Source: Nocardioides flavescens (lineage in GTDB: Bacteria; Actinomycetota; Actinomycetes; Propionibacteriales; Nocardioidaceae). Taken from it: a stretch of 64,000 nucleotides of DNA. A program made the translations under genes and the position numbers. Below the pieces are notes generated by a model. The model was not told the DNA's origin. It searched no databases and saw only the letters and a program-made list of their open reading frames with translations. This document shows, in pieces, positions 18,568-27,815 of the stretch (position 1 is its first letter; each line of letters begins with the position of its first letter). The stretch is from contig NZ_WUEK01000001.1 of the NCBI RefSeq assembly GCF_009823805.1, forward strand, positions 268,688 through 332,687, given 5' to 3'.

Positions 18568-19688
18568 AGCAGCACGAGGTCGTCGCGGTGCACGACCTCC
18601 CGCTCGTACGCCGCCCCGAGCTCGCGCTTCAGCTCACCGGAGCTGCGACCGAGCAGGTCGGGCAGCTCGGCGGCGTCGAAGTTCACCAGGCCGCGCGCGA
18701 CCGGAACACCGTCGGCGCCCGCGATGTCGACGGGGTCGCCGGCGTGGAAGTCACCCTCCACACCGGTGACGCCGGCGGCGAGCAACGAGGCGCGGCGCTG
18801 GGTGACGGCCGCGACCGCGCCCGCGTCGAGCACGAGGGTGCCCATCGGCTCGGTGGCGTGGGCGAGCCACAGCAGCCGGGTCGGGCGGCGGCGGCCGGTG
18901 GCGTGGAAGAGGGTGCCGACCTCGGAGCCGTCGAGCGCCTCGGCGACGCGGGCGGCGGCCGTGAGGACCACCGGGATGCCGGCCCCGGTCGCGATCCGGG
19001 CCGCCTCGAGCTTGGTCTGCATGCCGCCGGTGCCGACGCCGGCCGACCCCGCTCCGCCGACCTTGACGTGGGCGAGGTCGTCGAGCGAGTGCACCTCGGG
19101 CAGCAGCGCGGCCCCGGGCGTCGACGGCGGGCCGTCGTACAACCCGTCGACGTCGGAGAGCAGCACGAGCAGGTCGGCGTGCACGAGGTGCGCGACGAGC
19201 GCGGCGAGCCGGTCGTTGTCGCCGAAGCGGATCTCACTGGTGGCGACGGTGTCGTTCTCGTTGACGATCGGCAGGACGCCGAGCTCCAGCAGCTTGGCGA
19301 AGGTCTGGTAGGCGTTGCGGTAGTGCGAGCGGCGCGTCACGTCGTCGACCGTGAGGAGCACCTGACCGGCGACGACGCCGTGGCGGTCGAGCTCGGAGGT
19401 GTAGCGGTGGATCAGCAACCCCTGGCCGACCGAGGCGGCGGCCTGCTGGGCGGCGAGACCGCTCGGACGCCGGCTGAGGCCGAGCGGAGACAGGCCCGCC
19501 GCGATGGCGCCGGACGAGACCAGGACGACCTCCACCCCGCGGCGCCGCGCGCTGACCAGGGCGTCCACCAGCGCGGTGACCTGGACGGGGTCGATGCCAC
19601 CGCCCGCGGTGGTGAGCGAGGACGAGCCGACCTTGACGACCACGCGGCGCGCCGCGGTCACCTGAGCCCGCGACTGCTGTGCGTTCAT
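18564..19688 (-). CDS. proB: Glutamate 5-kinase
   Basis: The 374-residue enzyme catalyses the first step of proline synthesis, ATP-dependent phosphorylation of glutamate. The amino-acid-kinase domain shows VVVKVGSSSLT, VLVSSGAIAAG, IVNENDTVA and GTGGMQTKLEAA. A C-terminal PUA domain starts near residue 280 (GTLVLDAGAVAAV). It follows obg by 7 bp in the usual actinobacterial order. The common partner proA is not downstream; an EEP gene is there instead. Confidence 0.96.
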   Translation of the reverse strand: MNAQQSRAQVTAARRVVVKVGSSSLTTAGGGIDPVQVTALVDALVSARRRGVEVVLVSSGAIAAGLSPLGLSRRPSGLAAQQAAASVGQGLLIHRYTSELDRHGVVAGQVLLTVDDVTRRSHYRNAYQTFAKLLELGVLPIVNENDTVATSEIRFGDNDRLAALVAHLVHADLLVLLSDVDGLYDGPPSTPGAALLPEVHSLDDLAHVKVGGAGSAGVGTGGMQTKLEAARIATGAGIPVVLTAAARVAEALDGSEVGTLFHATGRRRPTRLLWLAHATEPMGTLVLDAGAVAAVTQRRASLLAAGVTGVEGDFHAGDPVDIAGADGVPVARGLVNFDAAELPDLLGRSSGELKRELGAAYEREVVHRDDLVLL

Positions 19689-19695
19689 GCGCCGC

Positions 19696-21237
19696 TCATG
19701 CGTCGGGGTCCTCCGCGGAGCCGATCTCGTACGACGTGGGACCGGACGGGCGGTTCTGCTCCCTCAGCGCCTGGTCGAGACGGCGGGCGACGTCGGCGCG
19801 CGTCTCGCCCTCGGCGCGGTCGGCCATGGCCTCGTCGATCGCGCGGCGGCGCTGGGCCGCGGGCCGCTCCTCGTCGAAGCGCTGGTCCTCCCCGCGGCGC
19901 GAGAGGATCTCGGCCCCGGCGTCGAGGCCCGGCTTGAAGTCGAAGACGACGGCGTTGTCGGGGTCCCCGATGGCGACGGCGTCGCCCTCCTCGGCGCCCA
20001 GCGTGAGCAGCCGCTTCTCGACCCCGAGCCGGTTGAGCCGGTCGGCGAGGAACCCGACCGCCTCGTCGTTGCTGAAGTCGGTCTGGCGCACCCAGCGCTC
20101 GGGCTTGGTGCCGCGCACCGACCACACCAGGTCGCCGCCGAGGTCGCTGCGGGTGACGGTGAAGTCGTCGCCCCCGTCGGCCGACGGCGGCCGCAGCACG
20201 ATCCGGGTGGCCTCGGCGACCACCTTCTCGGCCCGCGCCGCCCGCACGATCTCGGCCATTGCGAAGGTCAGCTCGCGCATGCCCTCCCCCGAGGCCGCGC
20301 TGACCGGGAACACCCGGTGGCCCTGCTCGCGCAGGTCGTCGATGACGATGTCGGACAGGTCGCGCCCGTCGGGCACATCGACCTTGTTGAGGGCGACCAG
20401 GCGGGGTCGGTCCTCGAGGCCGCCGTAGCGGCTCAGCTCGTTCTCGATCACCTCGAGGTCGTCGACAGGGTTGCGGCCGGGCTCCATCGAGGCGGTGTCG
20501 ACGACGTGCACGAGCGCGGCGCAGCGCTCGACGTGGCGCAGGAACTCGTGGCCGAGCCCGCGGCCCTCGCTGGCCCCCTCGATCAGCCCGGGCACGTCGG
20601 CGACGGTGTACGTCGTCTCGCCGGCGGTCACGACCCCGAGGTTGGGCACCAGGGTGGTGAACGGGTAGTCGGCGATCTTGGGCCGGGCGCGGCTCATCGC
20701 GGCGATCAGGCTGGACTTGCCCGCGCTGGGGAAGCCGACCAGGCCGATGTCGGCGACGACCTTGAGCTCGAGGACGATCTCGAGCTCGTCGCCGGGCTCG
20801 CCGAGCAGGGCGAAGCCGGGTGCCTTGCGCTTGCTGCTGGCCAGCGCGGCGTTGCCGAGGCCGCCGCGCCCGCCCTGGGCGACGACCAGCTCGGTGCCGG
20901 GACCGACGAGGTCGGCGAGCACCTCCCCCCGACGGTCCGAGACCACCGTGCCGTCCGGCACCGGGAGCACCAGGTCGGCGCCGTGGGCACCGTTGCGGTG
21001 GCCGCCCGCACCCTGGCCGCCGTGCTCGGCGCGGCGCTTGGGGCTGTGGTGGTAGTCGACGAGCGTCGTGACGTCGGGGTCGACGCGCAGGATCACCGAG
21101 CCGCCCGGACCGCCGTTCCCGCCGTCGGGGCCACCGAGCGGCTTGAACTTCTCACGGTGCACCGAGGCGACGCCGTGGCCGCCGCGCCCGGCGCTGACGT
21201 GCAGCGTCACGCGGTCGACGAAGGTCGGGACGGCCAT
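19696..21237 (-). CDS. obg: Obg/CgtA GTPase
   Basis: The 513-residue GTPase acts in 50S ribosome assembly and stress control. The N-terminal Obg fold (about residues 1-160) has its glycine-rich loops ([13 protein letters not shown]). The G domain has [11 protein letters not shown] (P-loop), [21 protein letters not shown], and NKVD. The C-terminal OCT domain ([16 protein letters not shown]) is present, followed by an Arg/Glu-rich tail. It lies between rpmA and proB with a clear ribosome-binding site (AGGAG) before the ATG at 21237. Confidence 0.97.
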   Translation of the reverse strand: MAVPTFVDRVTLHVSAGRGGHGVASVHREKFKPLGGPDGGNGGPGGSVILRVDPDVTTLVDYHHSPKRRAEHGGQGAGGHRNGAHGADLVLPVPDGTVVSDRRGEVLADLVGPGTELVVAQGGRGGLGNAALASSKRKAPGFALLGEPGDELEIVLELKVVADIGLVGFPSAGKSSLIAAMSRARPKIADYPFTTLVPNLGVVTAGETTYTVADVPGLIEGASEGRGLGHEFLRHVERCAALVHVVDTASMEPGRNPVDDLEVIENELSRYGGLEDRPRLVALNKVDVPDGRDLSDIVIDDLREQGHRVFPVSAASGEGMRELTFAMAEIVRAARAEKVVAEATRIVLRPPSADGGDDFTVTRSDLGGDLVWSVRGTKPERWVRQTDFSNDEAVGFLADRLNRLGVEKRLLTLGAEEGDAVAIGDPDNAVVFDFKPGLDAGAEILSRRGEDQRFDEERPAAQRRRAIDEAMADRAEGETRADVARRLDQALREQNRPSGPTSYEIGSAEDPDA

Positions 21238-21339
21238 GGTGGTGCTCCTGGTTCAGTGGTGCGGGGCTGCGCCCCTGATGACGCACGAAGGGCGCCCCGT
21301 GACCGGGACGCCCTGCGTGGAATGTCTGGTGGACCGACG

Positions 21340-21600
21340 TCAGGCGTCGGCACCCGGGACGATGTTGACGACCTTGCGGCCGCGGCGGGTGCCGAACTCG
21401 ACGGCGCCGGCCGACAGCGCGAACAGCGTGTCGTCGCCACCGCGGCCGACGTTGGCGCCCGGGTGGAAGTGGGTGCCGCGCTGGCGGACGATGATCTCGC
21501 CGGCGTTGACGACCTGGCCGCCGAAGCGCTTGACGCCGAGGCGCTGGGAGTTGGAGTCGCGGCCGTTCTTGGTGGACGCCGCGCCCTTCTTGTGTGCCAT
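21340..21600 (-). CDS. rpmA: 50S ribosomal protein L27
   Basis: The 86-residue protein begins [20 protein letters not shown], so its N-terminal arm reaching toward the peptidyl-transferase centre has no Firmicutes-type cleaved extension. It is cotranscribed with rplU, 41 bp upstream. Confidence 0.98.
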   Translation of the reverse strand: MAHKKGAASTKNGRDSNSQRLGVKRFGGQVVNAGEIIVRQRGTHFHPGANVGRGGDDTLFALSAGAVEFGTRRGRKVVNIVPGADA

Positions 21601-21641
21601 CTGAACTGTCTCCGTCTGCTCGTGCTGCTCGTGGGTGACCG

Positions 21642-21950
21642 TCAGGCCGAGATGTCGGTGATCTTGACCTGGGTGTACTTCTGGCGGTGGCCCTGGCGCT
21701 TCTTGTAACCGGTCTTGTTCTTGAACTTCTGGATCACGATCTTCGGGCCCTTGGTCGCACCGACGACCTCGGCGGTGACCGAGGCCTTGTCGAGCTTCGA
21801 CGCGTCGGAGGTGACCGAGTCACCGTCGACGACGAGGACCACGGGCAGGGTCACGCTCTCGCCCACGCCGGTCGAGACCTTGTCGATCTCGATGACGTCG
21901 CCGACGGCGACCTTCTGCTGCTTCGCGCCTGCGCGCACGATCGCGTACAC
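21642..21950 (-). CDS. rplU: 50S ribosomal protein L21
   Basis: The 102-residue protein has the L21 pattern [17 protein letters not shown] and the C-terminal [19 protein letters not shown], which binds 23S rRNA. I chose the GTG at 21950 because GAGGAG lies 6-7 bases upstream and homologues start at this residue. The predicted promoter (22069-22097) gives a leader of about 110 bases. Confidence 0.97.
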   Translation of the reverse strand: MYAIVRAGAKQQKVAVGDVIEIDKVSTGVGESVTLPVVLVVDGDSVTSDASKLDKASVTAEVVGATKGPKIVIQKFKNKTGYKKRQGHRQKYTQVKITDISA

Positions 21951-22068
21951 CGCGGTCTCCTCGTTGGTTCGTGGATGCTGAAGTCTGTGCTGGGTGCTGC
22001 TGGCCTGGGGCACGCGACGGGCGGCGCCTCGCAGGCAGACGGCGCGCACGCGGGCGCGCCGACGTTCC

Positions 22069-22097
22069 ATAGTACGGAGCGAGCCGGTGGCCCGCAA
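22069..22097 (-). promoter_or_regulatory. Predicted rplU-rpmA promoter
   Basis: Read on the minus strand, TTGCGG (22097-22092) and TACTAT (22074-22069) are separated by exactly 17 bases, close to the housekeeping sigma consensus. The -35 box lies inside the rne terminator hairpin. Confidence 0.65.
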
Positions 22098-22118
22098 AAC
22101 GCGGACCCCGGCTCGCTC
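22077..22118 (-). terminator. rne terminator hairpin
   Basis: GAGCGAGCCGG and CCGGCTCGCTC (22077-22087 and 22108-22118) form an 11-bp stem. An inner CCGC-GTTTT-GCGG stem-loop lies within it. The hairpin starts 8 bases after the rne stop. Confidence 0.75.
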
Positions 22119-22125
22119 TGAGCTG

Positions 22126-25100
22126 CTAGCGCTTGCGCGAGCCCCGGCGCTTGACCGGGACGTGCTCGGCGGTCTGCTCCTGCGCGCTGTCGGCAGCGTC
22201 GGCGGTGCCGGGCTCGACGGACCCGTCCGCCGCCGGCGTGCCCATGTCCGCCGTCGTGACCGCCGGCGGACCGGCGGGGCGGCTGGCACTGCGGCGCCGG
22301 GTCCGGGTCACCACGGTGGGCTTGGTCGGCTCGGGCGTCGGCTCGGGCTCGGGCGTCGGCTCCGGCTCTGGCGTCGGCTCGGGCTCCGGCGTCGGCTCGG
22401 GCTCCGGCGTCGGCTCGGGCTCCGGCGTCGGCTCGGGCTCCGGCGTCGGCTCGGGCTCCGGCGTCGGCTCGGGCTCCGGCGTCGGCTCCACCTCGGTGAC
22501 CGGGGCGATCTCCTCCACCACGGTGGGCGCCTCGGTCGGGGCGTCGGCGCGGTCCTCGAACGACGGCTCCTCGACCTGCTCGACCTCCGTCGGCTCGGCG
22601 TCGGGCTGCTCGACCTCCGACTCGGGCGCCGGCGGCCGGGCCATCGCCGCGACGTCCTTCGGGCTGGGCGGGCCGGCCGGCTTCGAGGCCTGCTGGCCCC
22701 CGTTCTGCTGGCCGCCGTTCTGGCCGCCGTTCTGCTGGTCGTCGCCGTTGCGGCCCCGACCGCCGCGCGAGCGGCGACCGCCGCTGCGGCGGTTGTCGCC
22801 GCCGCCGTCGTCAGCGCCGCCGCCGCCACCGCGGTGGGTGTCGACCGGGTGGTCGTGCAGCACGAGACCGCGGCCCTGGCAGTGGTCGCAGGTCTCGCTG
22901 AACGCCTCGAGCAGGCCGGTGCCGATCCGCTTGCGGGTCATCTGCACCAGGCCGAGCGAGGTGACCTCCGCGACCTGGTGGCGGGTGCGGTCGCGCCCGA
23001 GGCACTCGACGAGGCGGCGCAGCACCAGGTCGCGGTTGGACTCGAGCACCATGTCGATGAAGTCGACGACGATGATGCCGCCGATGTCGCGCAGCCGGAG
23101 CTGGCGCACGATCTCCTCGGCCGCCTCGAGGTTGTTCTTGGTGACGGTCTCCTCGAGGTTGCCCCCGGAGCCGGTGAACTTGCCGGTGTTGACGTCGACG
23201 ACCGTCATCGCCTCGGTGCGGTCGATGATCAGCGAGCCGCCCGAGGGCAGCCAGACCTTGCGGTCGAGACCCTTGGCGATCTGCTCGTCGACGCGGTACG
23301 TCGAGAACAGGTCGACGCCGTTGTGCTCGGCGGCGTCGTACTTCTCCAGGCGCTCCTCGAGGTCGGGCGCGAGGTGGGAGACGTAGGACTGCACCGACTC
23401 CCAGGCGTCCTCGCCCTGGATGACGAGCTTGGAGAAGTCCTCGGTGAACAGGTCGCGCACGACCTTGAGGGTCAGGTCGGGCTCGCCGTACAGCAGCTGC
23501 GGAGCGCTGCCCTTCGACTTCTTCTCGATGTCGTCCCAGCGGGCCTTGAGCCGCTCGACGTCGCGGGTCAGCTCGTCCTCACTGGCGCCCTCGGCGGCGG
23601 TGCGGACGATGACGCCCGCGCTGTCGGGGACGATCTCCTTGAGCAGCGTCTTGAGGCGGTTGCGCTCGGTGTCGGGCAGCTTGCGGGAGATGCCGCTGGT
23701 GGTGCCGTCGGGCACGTAGACCAGGAAGCGGCCGGGCAGGCTGATCTGGCTGGTCAGGCGCGCGCCCTTGTGGCCGATCGGGTCCTTGGTGACCTGCACG
23801 AGCACGGACTGGCCCGAGCTCAGGACCGACTCGATCTTGCGGGCCTGGCCGTCCTTGTGGCCGAGCGCCGACCAGTTGACCTCGCCGGCGTACAGCACGG
23901 CGTTGCGGCCGCGGCCGATGTCGACGAACGCCGCCTCCATGGAGGGCAGGACGTTCTGGACGCGGCCGAGGTAGACGTTGCCGATGAGCGAGGTCTGCGA
24001 CTCGCGGGCGACGTAGTGCTCGACGAGCACCTTGTCCTCGAGGACGCCGATCTGGGTGAGCTCCTCGCGCTGGCGCACGACCATGACCCGCTCGACCGAC
24101 TCGCGGCGGGCCAGGAACTCCGCCTCGCTGACGATCGGGGCGCGGCGGCGGCCGGCCTCACGGCCCTCGCGGCGGCGCTGCTTCTTGGCCTCGAGGCGGG
24201 TCGACCCGCTGATCGCGGTGATCTGGTCCTCGCCGGTGCGGCTGCGGCGGCTGCGGGTGACGGTCTTGGCGTCGCCCTCGCCGTCGGCGGAGTCCCCGTC
24301 GCCCGAGCGGCGCCGGCGGCGACGACGGCGCGAGCCCCCGCCCTCGCCGGACTCCTCACCGCTGTCGCTCTGGGCCTCGCCGTTCTCCGCGGTCTCGCCG
24401 TCGGAGGCCGCGTCGTCGGTCGCGCCTTCCTGTGCAGCGTCCTGCGCAGCGTCGCCCTGGGCGTCGTCGGTGCTCGCGCCGTTCGACTCACCGGAGTCGG
24501 ACGACTTGCGCCGGCGGCGTCCGCCGCGGCGGCGACGGCGGCGACCGGAGCCGCCCTCGCCCTGCTCGCCGTCCTGCTCGGACTCGTCGCTCTCGTCGTC
24601 GTCGCTCGTCGCGGCGGTGTCCTGGGCGGCGTCGTCGGCGACGGCTTCGAGCGCGGCCGCCTCGACGGCGGCCTCGTCGGCCTCGTCGGTCTCGGCGGCC
24701 GCGTCGGTCTCGGCGACGGGCTCCGGGACCGGCTCGGCATCCTTCTTGCGCTTGCGCGACGTCTTCTTGACGACCGGCTTGGGCGCCTGGAACAGCACCG
24801 CGGTCTCCGGGGCCGGCTCCGTGGTCGGCTCGGCGACTGCCTCCGTCGCGGCCTCGGCGGGCGCGTCGACCGCCGCCGCGGCATCCACCTCGGGCTCGGC
24901 CGGCGCGGCGACGGCCTTCTTCGTGGTCCGCTTGCGGGTCGTGCGCTTCACGACCGGCTTGGCCGGCTCGTCCTCGACCGCGGCCGAGATCTCGGGCGTG
25001 ACCTCGACGGGCTCGGGAGCGTGCTCGGCTTCGGGCGCACCGGCCTCAGGCGCAGCCACGACGGCCTTCTTGGTGGTGCGCTTGCGGGTGGTCTTCTTGA

Positions 25101-25401
25101 CCACGGGCGCGGCCGAGGCGTCGGTCTCGGTCCCGGCCGGCGTGGCGTCCGCCTCGACCGGGGTCTCCGGCGCGGCCACGTCCTCGCTGGAGGCGGCCGC
25201 GCTGCTCGCCGCGCTCTTGCGGGTGGTGGTCTTCTTCGCCGCGGTCTTCTTGGCGGCGGTCTTCTTCACGGCCGTCTTCTTGGCCGCGGTCTTGCGCGCG
25301 GTCGTCTTCTTGGCCGGCGCGGCGGTGAGCTCCTCGGCCGGGTTGGCCGTCTGCTCGCCGTTCTCGGGAGGGTTCTGCTCGTTGTTCAGGTCGTCGGGCA
25401 C
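22126..25401 (-). CDS. rne: Ribonuclease E/G family endoribonuclease
   Basis: The 1091-residue RNase E-type enzyme processes rRNA and tRNA and degrades mRNA. Residues 1-400 are disordered and charged, with KKTA-rich repeats (about 28-70) and Arg-rich blocks. The catalytic core is at about 450-870. It has an S1 RNA-binding domain ([20 protein letters not shown]) and the magnesium-binding Asp residues in VVDVNTGKF (about 734) and VVDFIDM (about 782). The zinc-link CDHCQGRG is near residue 840. The tail has a proline-glutamate repeat (about 970-1025) and ends in basic residues. GTG 25401 has GAGGAG 6 bases upstream. A scaffold role for the disordered ends is inferred from the family. Confidence 0.96.
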   Translation of the reverse strand: MPDDLNNEQNPPENGEQTANPAEELTAAPAKKTTARKTAAKKTAVKKTAAKKTAAKKTTTRKSAASSAAASSEDVAAPETPVEADATPAGTETDASAAPVVKKTTRKRTTKKAVVAAPEAGAPEAEHAPEPVEVTPEISAAVEDEPAKPVVKRTTRKRTTKKAVAAPAEPEVDAAAAVDAPAEAATEAVAEPTTEPAPETAVLFQAPKPVVKKTSRKRKKDAEPVPEPVAETDAAAETDEADEAAVEAAALEAVADDAAQDTAATSDDDESDESEQDGEQGEGGSGRRRRRRGGRRRRKSSDSGESNGASTDDAQGDAAQDAAQEGATDDAASDGETAENGEAQSDSGEESGEGGGSRRRRRRRRSGDGDSADGEGDAKTVTRSRRSRTGEDQITAISGSTRLEAKKQRRREGREAGRRRAPIVSEAEFLARRESVERVMVVRQREELTQIGVLEDKVLVEHYVARESQTSLIGNVYLGRVQNVLPSMEAAFVDIGRGRNAVLYAGEVNWSALGHKDGQARKIESVLSSGQSVLVQVTKDPIGHKGARLTSQISLPGRFLVYVPDGTTSGISRKLPDTERNRLKTLLKEIVPDSAGVIVRTAAEGASEDELTRDVERLKARWDDIEKKSKGSAPQLLYGEPDLTLKVVRDLFTEDFSKLVIQGEDAWESVQSYVSHLAPDLEERLEKYDAAEHNGVDLFSTYRVDEQIAKGLDRKVWLPSGGSLIIDRTEAMTVVDVNTGKFTGSGGNLEETVTKNNLEAAEEIVRQLRLRDIGGIIVVDFIDMVLESNRDLVLRRLVECLGRDRTRHQVAEVTSLGLVQMTRKRIGTGLLEAFSETCDHCQGRGLVLHDHPVDTHRGGGGGADDGGGDNRRSGGRRSRGGRGRNGDDQQNGGQNGGQQNGGQQASKPAGPPSPKDVAAMARPPAPESEVEQPDAEPTEVEQVEEPSFEDRADAPTEAPTVVEEIAPVTEVEPTPEPEPTPEPEPTPEPEPTPEPEPTPEPEPTPEPEPTPEPEPTPEPEPTPEPTKPTVVTRTRRRSASRPAGPPAVTTADMGTPAADGSVEPGTADAADSAQEQTAEHVPVKRRGSRKR
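22327..22490 (-). repeat. 18-bp tandem repeat inside rne (Pro-Glu array)
   Basis: About nine tandem copies of an 18-bp unit (GGCTCGGGCTCCGGCGTC on the plus strand) encode TPEPEP repeats in the RNase E tail. The central copies are identical, so copy number could vary by replication slippage without shifting the frame. Confidence 0.9.
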
Positions 25402-25771
25402 GTGATGCTCCTCGGGGCCCGGTCGCCTCGGCGCCGGGCAGTCACAGCCGCTGCACCGCTGTCACCGGTGCGCGACTTCAAGCCTGTGGACGGCGACACC
25501 CTCCGCACTGCGCCGCTGGACTCCTGCCCGACGCCTGCCGCGGTCGCTCGCCCTGGCGGTCGCTGTCACCGACCGGCCGGGCCGCGTCGCGGTCTGGCGC
25601 CGACGGGCTCCCAGAGTGCCGCCCTTCCCGGTGGGCCGGGGGTACGGCGAGAACGTCGTCGGGTCGACCGGGGGTCGACCACGGCGAGTATCGCACATCT
25701 CGCCAGGTCGGCCTGGTCCCTGCGCGGTCGCCGGGCGCGGCGGGCGAAGCCTCCGCGACCCCTCCCGCACC
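25402..25771 (-). other. Upstream leader region of rne, no gene seen
   Basis: This stretch of about 370 bp lies between rne and the repeat at 25772. I see no convincing gene in it. It should hold the rne promoter and a long 5' leader. The site near 25662-25692 is the best candidate. Confidence 0.5.
25662..25692 (-). promoter_or_regulatory. Candidate rne promoter with tandem palindromes
   Basis: On the minus strand, GATACT (25692-25687), preceded by TGC, resembles an extended -10. Just downstream, where transcription would start, two copies of the palindrome GGTCGACC (25662-25669 and 25673-25680) are three bases apart. No good -35 is visible. They could be an operator or a tandem hairpin at the 5' end of the leader, about 280 bases long. 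Confidence 0.35.
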
Positions 25772-25849
25772 ACTGGGTGCACGGAACTCACGCTTCCCCG
25801 ACGAAGTTTCGTGACCCCAGCACCAGTTTCACCGGGTACCCGGTGAAAC
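25772..25849 (-). repeat. 78-bp intergenic repeat, family A, copy 3 (inverted)
   Basis: Exactly 78 bp, in the opposite orientation to the copies at 562 and 684. The 24-bp palindrome (25826-25849) is identical to that of copy 2. The flanks of the middle block align better with the other copies if that block is inverted (30 of 39 positions, against 26 of 40 directly). It ends 15 bp from the TIGR03936 stop. Confidence 0.85.
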
Positions 25850-25864
25850 TCCCGCCGCCGCCCT

Positions 25865-26590
25865 TCACGGGTGCAGCGGATCCCCCAGCTCACCGGTGTC
25901 GGGGTCGAGGGGGCCCTGGGCGAGCCGGGTGAGCAGGGGGACGCCGACGACCTCGAGGCCACCTGCGGAGCCGAGCGCGGACAGCACGTCGTCGGGGCGC
26001 ACGGCGGGCTCGACGTGGCGCAGCAGCAGGTCCAGCACCGAGCGCTCCAGCGGCGCGTCGTCGTCCACCGACACCGCGAGCGAGAGGACGGCCGCGCGCG
26101 AGTCGAAGTCGCGCAGTCCCTTCTTGGTCATCCGCTGCACGACCACCTCGTCGGCGGCCAGGAACGCCGCCACGGCGTGCTCGGCCTCGGCGACGGTCGC
26201 GGTGAGCTGGATGCGCCAGTGGCTGACCTGCAGCAGGTCGGTCAGCCCGACCGGCGGCGCCTCGACGACCTCGACCAGGTCGAGTCCGTCCGGCATCGCC
26301 TCGTCGAGCGCGGCGTGGACGGCGGCGGGGTCGACGACCTCGGCGAGGGCGATCTCGAGGTACTCCGCCTCGCTGGCCGAGCCGGTCGGCGCGGCCCCGG
26401 CGTACGAGATGCGCGGGTGGGGGTTGAACCCCGACGAGTAGGCCATCGGCAGCCGGGCGCGGAAGACCGCGCGCTCGAAGGCGCGGCTGAAGTCGCGGTG
26501 GCTGGTGAAGCGGAGACGACCGCGCTTGGCGTAGCGGATCCGCAGGCGCTGGACCGGCGGCGGGGCCTGCTTGGGCTGCTGACGACTCAC
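25865..26590 (-). CDS. TIGR03936 family radical-SAM-associated protein (DUF2344)
   Basis: The 241-residue product starts MSRQQPKQAPPPVQRLRIRY. It has the DUF2344 signature FTSHRDFSRAFERAV and the segment SSGFNPHPRISYAGAAPTG. It is normally encoded next to, or fused with, the TIGR03960 B12-binding radical-SAM protein, ahead of rne, and is thought to act on RNA or ribosomes; the exact reaction is unknown. Here its partner is 8.8 kb away (35356-37323). The GTG start at 26590 is reached through two mini-ORFs (26587-26621) from the winged-helix gene upstream. Confidence 0.93.
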   Translation of the reverse strand: MSRQQPKQAPPPVQRLRIRYAKRGRLRFTSHRDFSRAFERAVFRARLPMAYSSGFNPHPRISYAGAAPTGSASEAEYLEIALAEVVDPAAVHAALDEAMPDGLDLVEVVEAPPVGLTDLLQVSHWRIQLTATVAEAEHAVAAFLAADEVVVQRMTKKGLRDFDSRAAVLSLAVSVDDDAPLERSVLDLLLRHVEPAVRPDDVLSALGSAGGLEVVGVPLLTRLAQGPLDPDTGELGDPLHP

Positions 26591-26621
26591 TGCTGGCTCA
26601 CTGCTGACTCACGGCCCGCAT
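26587..26621 (-). promoter_or_regulatory. Mini-ORF relay into the TIGR03936 start
   Basis: The stop of the winged-helix gene (TGA 26623-26621) overlaps ATG 26621, which opens a seven-codon ORF (MRAVSQQ). Its TGA overlaps GTG 26601, which opens a four-codon ORF (VSQQ). That ORF's TGA overlaps GTG 26590, the TIGR03936 start. All junctions are of the NTGA type. No strong Shine-Dalgarno is visible, so termination-reinitiation coupling is a reasonable inference. Confidence 0.6.
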
Positions 26622-27796
26622 CACGGGTGCACCCACTCGACGACCTTCATGGCGGCAGAAGGGTAGACCGTGCCCACCCGGACTCCCCCCATCCACGAGG
26701 TCAGCCGCTCGGCCTCCGCCGCCAGGGCGCGTACGCCGGCCCGCGGGAGCCGCTCGAGGAGCCGCACCTCGACGACCCCGGCGTCGTCCTGCACCCAGCA
26801 GCCGACGACACGCCCGTCCCACCACGCGGTGGTGCCGGCGTTGCCGTTGCGGTCGAACAGCTGGGCGGCGTGGGGGCCGAGGTAGAAGTCGCGGTGCTTC
26901 CATCCCATGACCGTCGGGTCGAGCACGGGCAGCAGCGCGGCCCAGGGTTCGAGGACGGGCTCGGGCTCGAGGTCGTCGGGGAGGACCCAGCCGGTGAGCG
27001 GTCCGTCGAGCGACACCTCGACGGCCTCGAGCCGCGTGAGCGCGGCGCGCACGGCCGCCTTGGTGCCACCGAGCCACCACACGAGGTCGTCCTCGGTGAG
27101 CGGTCCCGAGCTGCGCAGCCAGCGCGCCACGATCTCGGCGTACCCGTCGTCGGACTCGAGCGGCACCGGGGCCTCGCCGAGCCAGCGCTCCATCCGCGTC
27201 CACCGCGGCCGGGAGAGCCGCCAGTGCTGGGTGTTGACGCCGCGGACGACGTCGGCGGTGAGACCCAGGTGGGTGAGCAGGCGGCCGTGGTTCCAGACCG
27301 AGCCGGCGCTCACGTCGAACTTCCGGGCCACCTCCGGCACCGCCTCGCGGACCTCCACCGCGGTGAGGCCATCGGGGCTGGCCTCGATCGCGGCGAGCAC
27401 CTGGACACGGGCGTCGTCGACCCAGGCCAGGCCGTCGGCGGCGACCCCGGCCTTCTCGACGTCCTTGGCCATCCGCTTGCGCTCGGCCTCGGCCACCCGG
27501 GCCGAGGCACTGCCCCACGCCGCGGGCAGGAGGTCGCGCGGGAAGACGAACAGCGTGCGACGCATCGCGAGCTGCTTGACCAGCGTGCGGTCGGCCTCGA
27601 GGGCCCGCTGGACGTCGGCGACGGTGAGGTCGTCGACCCGGGCGCGCAGCGACAGGTGGACGGTCGCGGGCTCGGTGGCGTGCAGCACGGTGACGGCCCG
27701 CGTGGCCGCCTCGGCGTCGGTCGCGCGGTGGCCCGGGGCGAGGGCGTGACGACGCCCGAGCCGAGCGCGCCGTTCCGAATCGGGGATGTGCCTCAT
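26621..27796 (-). CDS. Winged-helix DNA-binding domain protein (HTH_42 family)
   Basis: The 391-residue product begins MRHIPDSERRARLGRRH, typical of the HTH_42 (PF06224) family. Its sequence (LLPAAWGSASARVAEAERKR; NHGRLLTHLGLTADVVRGVNTQHW; DDLVWWLGGTKAAVRAAL) covers the tandem winged helices. Family members resemble AlkX/YcaQ-type glycosylases that act on DNA crosslinks, so repair is possible, but the usual annotation is DNA-binding only. ATG 27796 lies about 20 bp from the divergent MFS gene start, so the promoters must overlap the coding ends. The stop leads into the mini-ORF relay. Confidence 0.88.
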   Translation of the reverse strand: MRHIPDSERRARLGRRHALAPGHRATDAEAATRAVTVLHATEPATVHLSLRARVDDLTVADVQRALEADRTLVKQLAMRRTLFVFPRDLLPAAWGSASARVAEAERKRMAKDVEKAGVAADGLAWVDDARVQVLAAIEASPDGLTAVEVREAVPEVARKFDVSAGSVWNHGRLLTHLGLTADVVRGVNTQHWRLSRPRWTRMERWLGEAPVPLESDDGYAEIVARWLRSSGPLTEDDLVWWLGGTKAAVRAALTRLEAVEVSLDGPLTGWVLPDDLEPEPVLEPWAALLPVLDPTVMGWKHRDFYLGPHAAQLFDRNGNAGTTAWWDGRVVGCWVQDDAGVVEVRLLERLPRAGVRALAAEAERLTSWMGGVRVGTVYPSAAMKVVEWVHP

Positions 27797-27815
27797 CGGG
27801 ATTAGTGTGACGTCA

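Noticed and set aside
22327..22490. CRISPR or intergenic satellite
   Set aside because: The repeats are in frame inside rne and code for TPEPEP units.
25462..25962. Minus-strand gene in the rne upstream gap
   Set aside because: The frame runs through the family A repeat and the end of TIGR03936, and shows no domain.
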